Shown here piece after piece: positions 61,691 through 64,000 of a stretch of 64,000 bases of DNA. Under the pieces are notes generated by a model. That model was not told where the DNA came from, did not search any database, and worked only from the letters and a program-made list of their open reading frames with translations. The position numbers and the translations under genes were made by a program. The stretch spans positions 1-64,000 of the forward strand of contig NZ_KB907550.1 in NCBI RefSeq assembly GCF_000382125.1, in the 5' to 3' direction. Each line of letters opens with the position of its first letter. Within the stretch, counting starts at the first letter, position 1. This stretch comes from Eudoraea adriatica DSM 19308 (GTDB lineage Bacteria > Bacteroidota > Bacteroidia > Flavobacteriales > Flavobacteriaceae).

Positions 61691-62050
61691 ATGGGTGCAA
61701 ATAATGATTTCGGGAAGCAAGGAGAAGAATTAGCTACCGCTTATTTATTGAATAAAGGATACCTTATTCTATGCCGAAATTACCGCTACTTAAAAGCGGA
61801 AATTGACATTATTGCACAAAAAGGCAATACCATTGCAATAATTGAAGTGAAATCGAGAAGTTCAGCCTATTTTGAAAATATTGCTGAAACAGTAAGCAAA
61901 AAGAAAATAGGTTTGTTGTTATCTGCTACGGATAACTTTATAAATACAAATGAATTGGACAGGGATGTGAGGTTTGACATCATTACCATCCTTAAAAAAA
62001 ACGACAAATTTGTTATCGAGCATTTTGAAGATGCTTTCTATCATTTTTAA
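61691..62050 (+). CDS. YraN/UPF0102-family putative endonuclease
   Basis: From ATG 61691 the product is 119 residues: NDFGKQGEELATAYLLNKGY, CRNYRYLKAEIDIIAQKGNTIAIIEVKSRSS. These show the PD-(D/E)xK nuclease core (EID...EVK) of the UPF0102 family. An ATG four codons upstream (61679) is also possible. The family is thought to act on Holliday-junction-like or damaged DNA, but its role is unsettled. It is cytosolic, divergent from the DUF1800 gene and followed by an ACT-domain gene. Confidence 0.9.
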   Translation: MGANNDFGKQGEELATAYLLNKGYLILCRNYRYLKAEIDIIAQKGNTIAIIEVKSRSSAYFENIAETVSKKKIGLLLSATDNFINTNELDRDVRFDIITILKKNDKFVIEHFEDAFYHF

Positions 62051-62101
62051 ATATTTGTTTTATTTGTAACAGTATGTTATTTTTAGAGCAATAATTAAGA
62101 T

Positions 62102-62761
62102 ATGAAAACCATCTCCTCCGTTGTAGAACATTATATAAAAAAGAAACCCTTTTTGCAAAGTGCACTTGCCCAGGGAATAATTAACCTTACTTCGCTATCC
62201 AGAATCATTAAGCCCGACATTCAGGAAGAATTGGGAAAAGATATCCGCAATGGAGCTATAGTAATGGCTCTTAAGCGTCTGTCGGATGACCTTGAATTCA
62301 GGGCGACACACAAAATCATAAAAGTCCTTAAAAATATTGGAGAAATCACGGTACGTTCATCACTAACGGATTTTACATTTCTGGTATCTGATACTATCCT
62401 GGAAAACCAAACAAAACTGTTGGATGAAGTAACTAAAAATAAAGAGGTATTTTACACCTCCTCCAGAGGGGTTAATGAGCTTAATATTGTGGTTAGCAAT
62501 AGTCTGGACAGCACAGTAGAAAAGTTATTTAAGGATGAAAAGTGTACGCAAAAGGCTGAAAATCTGTCTTCGATTACCGTAAAACTCCCTGCAGAGAATG
62601 TTTCTGTTCCGGGTATTTACTATTTCATTTTTCAGCGATTGGCCTGGGAGGGAATTATACTATACGAAGTAATATCCACTACCAATGAATTTACTATCCT
62701 TGTGAATGATGACCAGGTAGACATTGCATTCAAGACCATAAAAGATTTAAAATCTTTGTAG
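62102..62761 (+). CDS. ACT-domain protein, aspartokinase-regulatory-like
   Basis: This 219-residue protein starts with a helical region (VVEHYIKKKPFLQSALAQGIINLTSLSRIIKPDIQ), probably a winged-helix-like segment. Two ACT-like modules follow (about 80-140, ITVRSSLTDFTFLVSDTI; and about 155-219, SSITVKLPAENVSVPGIYYFIFQRLAWEGIILYEVISTTNEFTILVNDDQV). The latter half matches ACT repeats of aspartate kinases. It lacks a kinase domain, so it may bind an amino acid and regulate a partner. It is cytosolic. It ends 20 bp from the convergent serine hydrolase gene. Confidence 0.8.
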   Translation: MKTISSVVEHYIKKKPFLQSALAQGIINLTSLSRIIKPDIQEELGKDIRNGAIVMALKRLSDDLEFRATHKIIKVLKNIGEITVRSSLTDFTFLVSDTILENQTKLLDEVTKNKEVFYTSSRGVNELNIVVSNSLDSTVEKLFKDEKCTQKAENLSSITVKLPAENVSVPGIYYFIFQRLAWEGIILYEVISTTNEFTILVNDDQVDIAFKTIKDLKSL

Positions 62762-62780
62762 ACACGGATATTTAGCTACG

Positions 62781-64000
62781 CTAATTAGGCTTAAAGGGTC
62801 CATATACGGCATCGCGGAAACTTTTGTGCAGGCCAATTTGGTCATAGGGAAACAGCTGCACAAATAAAACTGCAGTAAGTTTATTTACAGGATCAATCCA
62901 AAAAAGGGTACTTGCCGCACCGTCCCAAAAGAATTCACCAACTACCCCGTTGTTTTCTTCCCTGGATGCCGGAGGACGCAACCTTACTGCGAAATCAATG
63001 CCAAAACCTACCTGCCCCTTGCTTGGCAGGAAGGATCGTTTTTCAATACTTTCATCCAAATGATTCGTGGCCATTAGTTTCACAGTTTCGGGCTTTAGAA
63101 TGGTTACAGAATCTATTATGCCTTCATTAACCATCATTAAGGCAAAACGCATGTAATTGTCCAGTGTTGAAGTAAGGCCGGACCCTCCCCGGGTTAGAGG
63201 CCAGTGATTAAAATAATCAGATTTTGCCTCCTCATCGGGCAGTTGGTTGAGTTCTCCCTGGTCATTACGGAAATACATGGCCGAAAAGCGATCACGATCC
63301 TCTTCCGGGACATAATAGCGCGTCTCTTCCATGCCAAGCGGATCTAATACATTTTCCCTGACGTATTCGCCATAAGGCTGACCGGAAATCCGTTCTACCA
63401 TAAAGGCCTGGACATCTACACAAGGCCCGTATTCCCATTGTTCCCCGGGATGAAAATACAGCGGTGTTTCGCCCATTTTTTGAGCCATTTCCACCAGGGT
63501 GTTATTCCTGTTTAAAGCATCGGCCTCTTCTATCATTTTACCGAGACCGGGAATGTCTGCGTTCCTTCCAAATCCGGCCGTGTGGCGGGTGAGATCACGG
63601 ATAGTCATGGGGCGTTTGGGATCTATAAGAATAGGATTCCCCGAGGCATCTTCCCCTTCATAGACTTTCATATTGGCAAATTCAGGGGCGTATTTTGAAA
63701 CCGGATCGTCTAATGCAAAGGCACCATCCTCATACAGGGTCATGAGTGCAGTGCCGGTTATTGGTTTTGTCATGGAAAAGATCTGTACAATAGTATTGCG
63801 GTCCATTGGTTTCTTCTTCTCAAGATCAGCATAACCAAATGCATTATAATAAACTTCATTATTGTTTTCAAAGATGAGTGCAGAAACCCCGGCGATATTC
63901 CCGGAATCAACAAAACTTTTTAGGGTAGAGTCTATTCTTTGAACAGCTATATTATCAATTACAACCGGAGCATTTTCAGATACGTCAGGAGATTTATCAG
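62781..64000 (-). CDS. class C beta-lactamase-fold serine hydrolase (5' end beyond the window)
   Basis: The frame stays open to the right edge. It reads DKSPDVSENAPVVIDNIAV, then QRIDSTLKSFVDSGNIAGV, YYNAFGYADLEKKKPMDRN and IVQIFSMTKPITGTAL, so an internal Met (63806) is not the start. SxxK is SMTK, the second motif YGP lies in WEYGPCVDVQAFMV, and the HTAG segment is in LTRHTAGFGRN. The last motif region is EFFWDGAASTLFWID. It is homologous to the serine hydrolase at 47134 (same ISKYAPEF-type and GPLTRGGSGL segments). Signal peptide and start lie outside the window. Confidence 0.88.
   Translation of the reverse strand, partial: DKSPDVSENAPVVIDNIAVQRIDSTLKSFVDSGNIAGVSALIFENNNEVYYNAFGYADLEKKKPMDRNTIVQIFSMTKPITGTALMTLYEDGAFALDDPVSKYAPEFANMKVYEGEDASGNPILIDPKRPMTIRDLTRHTAGFGRNADIPGLGKMIEEADALNRNNTLVEMAQKMGETPLYFHPGEQWEYGPCVDVQAFMVERISGQPYGEYVRENVLDPLGMEETRYYVPEEDRDRFSAMYFRNDQGELNQLPDEEAKSDYFNHWPLTRGGSGLTSTLDNYMRFALMMVNEGIIDSVTILKPETVKLMATNHLDESIEKRSFLPSKGQVGFGIDFAVRLRPPASREENNGVVGEFFWDGAASTLFWIDPVNKLTAVLFVQLFPYDQIGLHKSFRDAVYGPFKPN

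Overview
The window looks like a chromosomal segment of a marine-type flavobacterium (Bacteroidetes, Flavobacteriaceae; genus not determined). The pointers are many lipoproteins and signal peptides of flavobacterial type, TAnnTTTG promoters, a type IX secretion (T9SS) C-terminal sorting domain, an SDR-type threonine dehydrogenase, DUF1501/DUF1800 and PmoA/BNR-repeat families, and moderately low GC. No integrase, rRNA or tRNA gene was seen.

Region 1 (1-20,032) is an integron gene-cassette array. Fourteen same-strand cassettes are separated by imperfect palindromes of 53-200 bp that behave as attC sites. Each palindrome has an outer RYYYAAC-like core (R'') and a GTTRRRY-like core (R'). In 11 cassettes the seven bases that open the cassette are the exact reverse complement of the R'' core that closes it, as expected if each cassette once existed as a circle. 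The cargo is two SAM methyltransferases, a DUF1778/GNAT toxin-antitoxin pair, a HigBA pair, and mainly large secreted hydrolases (tricorn-like protease, M23 peptidase, two class C beta-lactamase-fold hydrolases, D-aminoacylase-like protein, GH3), plus membrane and lipoproteins. No intI is in the window, so this is either the distal part of an integron or an integrase-less array.

The left edge holds the start of an IS110-family element whose transposase reads leftward off the window. It sits exactly inside an attC site. The non-coding stretch upstream of its transposase folds as two stem-loops, as IS110 bridge RNAs do. The loop of the first hairpin carries two short guides that match the two halves of the attC R''/L'' sequence in which the element sits. 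This is the most striking observation here.

Region 2 (20,033-23,494) is a higher-GC, partly decayed sulfatase island: an arylsulfatase tail, an alkylsulfatase-like protein with an altered metal motif, and a DUF1254/DUF1214 pseudogene with an in-frame amber codon.

Region 3 (23,641-30,925) is a signalling operon: a 1941-residue soluble histidine kinase with eight tandem GAF-like repeats, a stand-alone receiver, and a receiver fused to a class III adenylate cyclase. Region 4 (31,022-42,668) has moaE-moaC, threonine dehydrogenase, lipoproteins, a lipoprotein trehalase, a DUF2652 cyclase-like protein, a TPR protein, a membrane M28 peptidase, and CBS and zinc-ribbon proteins. Region 5 (43,010-49,986) is one leftward operon of secreted degradative proteins (M28 peptidase, serine hydrolase, PmoA-like, BNR/VPS10 repeat). 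Region 6 (50,270-64,000) is mostly housekeeping: ssb, ferritin, a nucleoside/ribose scavenging operon, an HDAC-like deacetylase with metG, a DUF1800-DUF1501 pair, a YraN-like protein, an ACT-domain protein and a serine hydrolase cut by the right edge.
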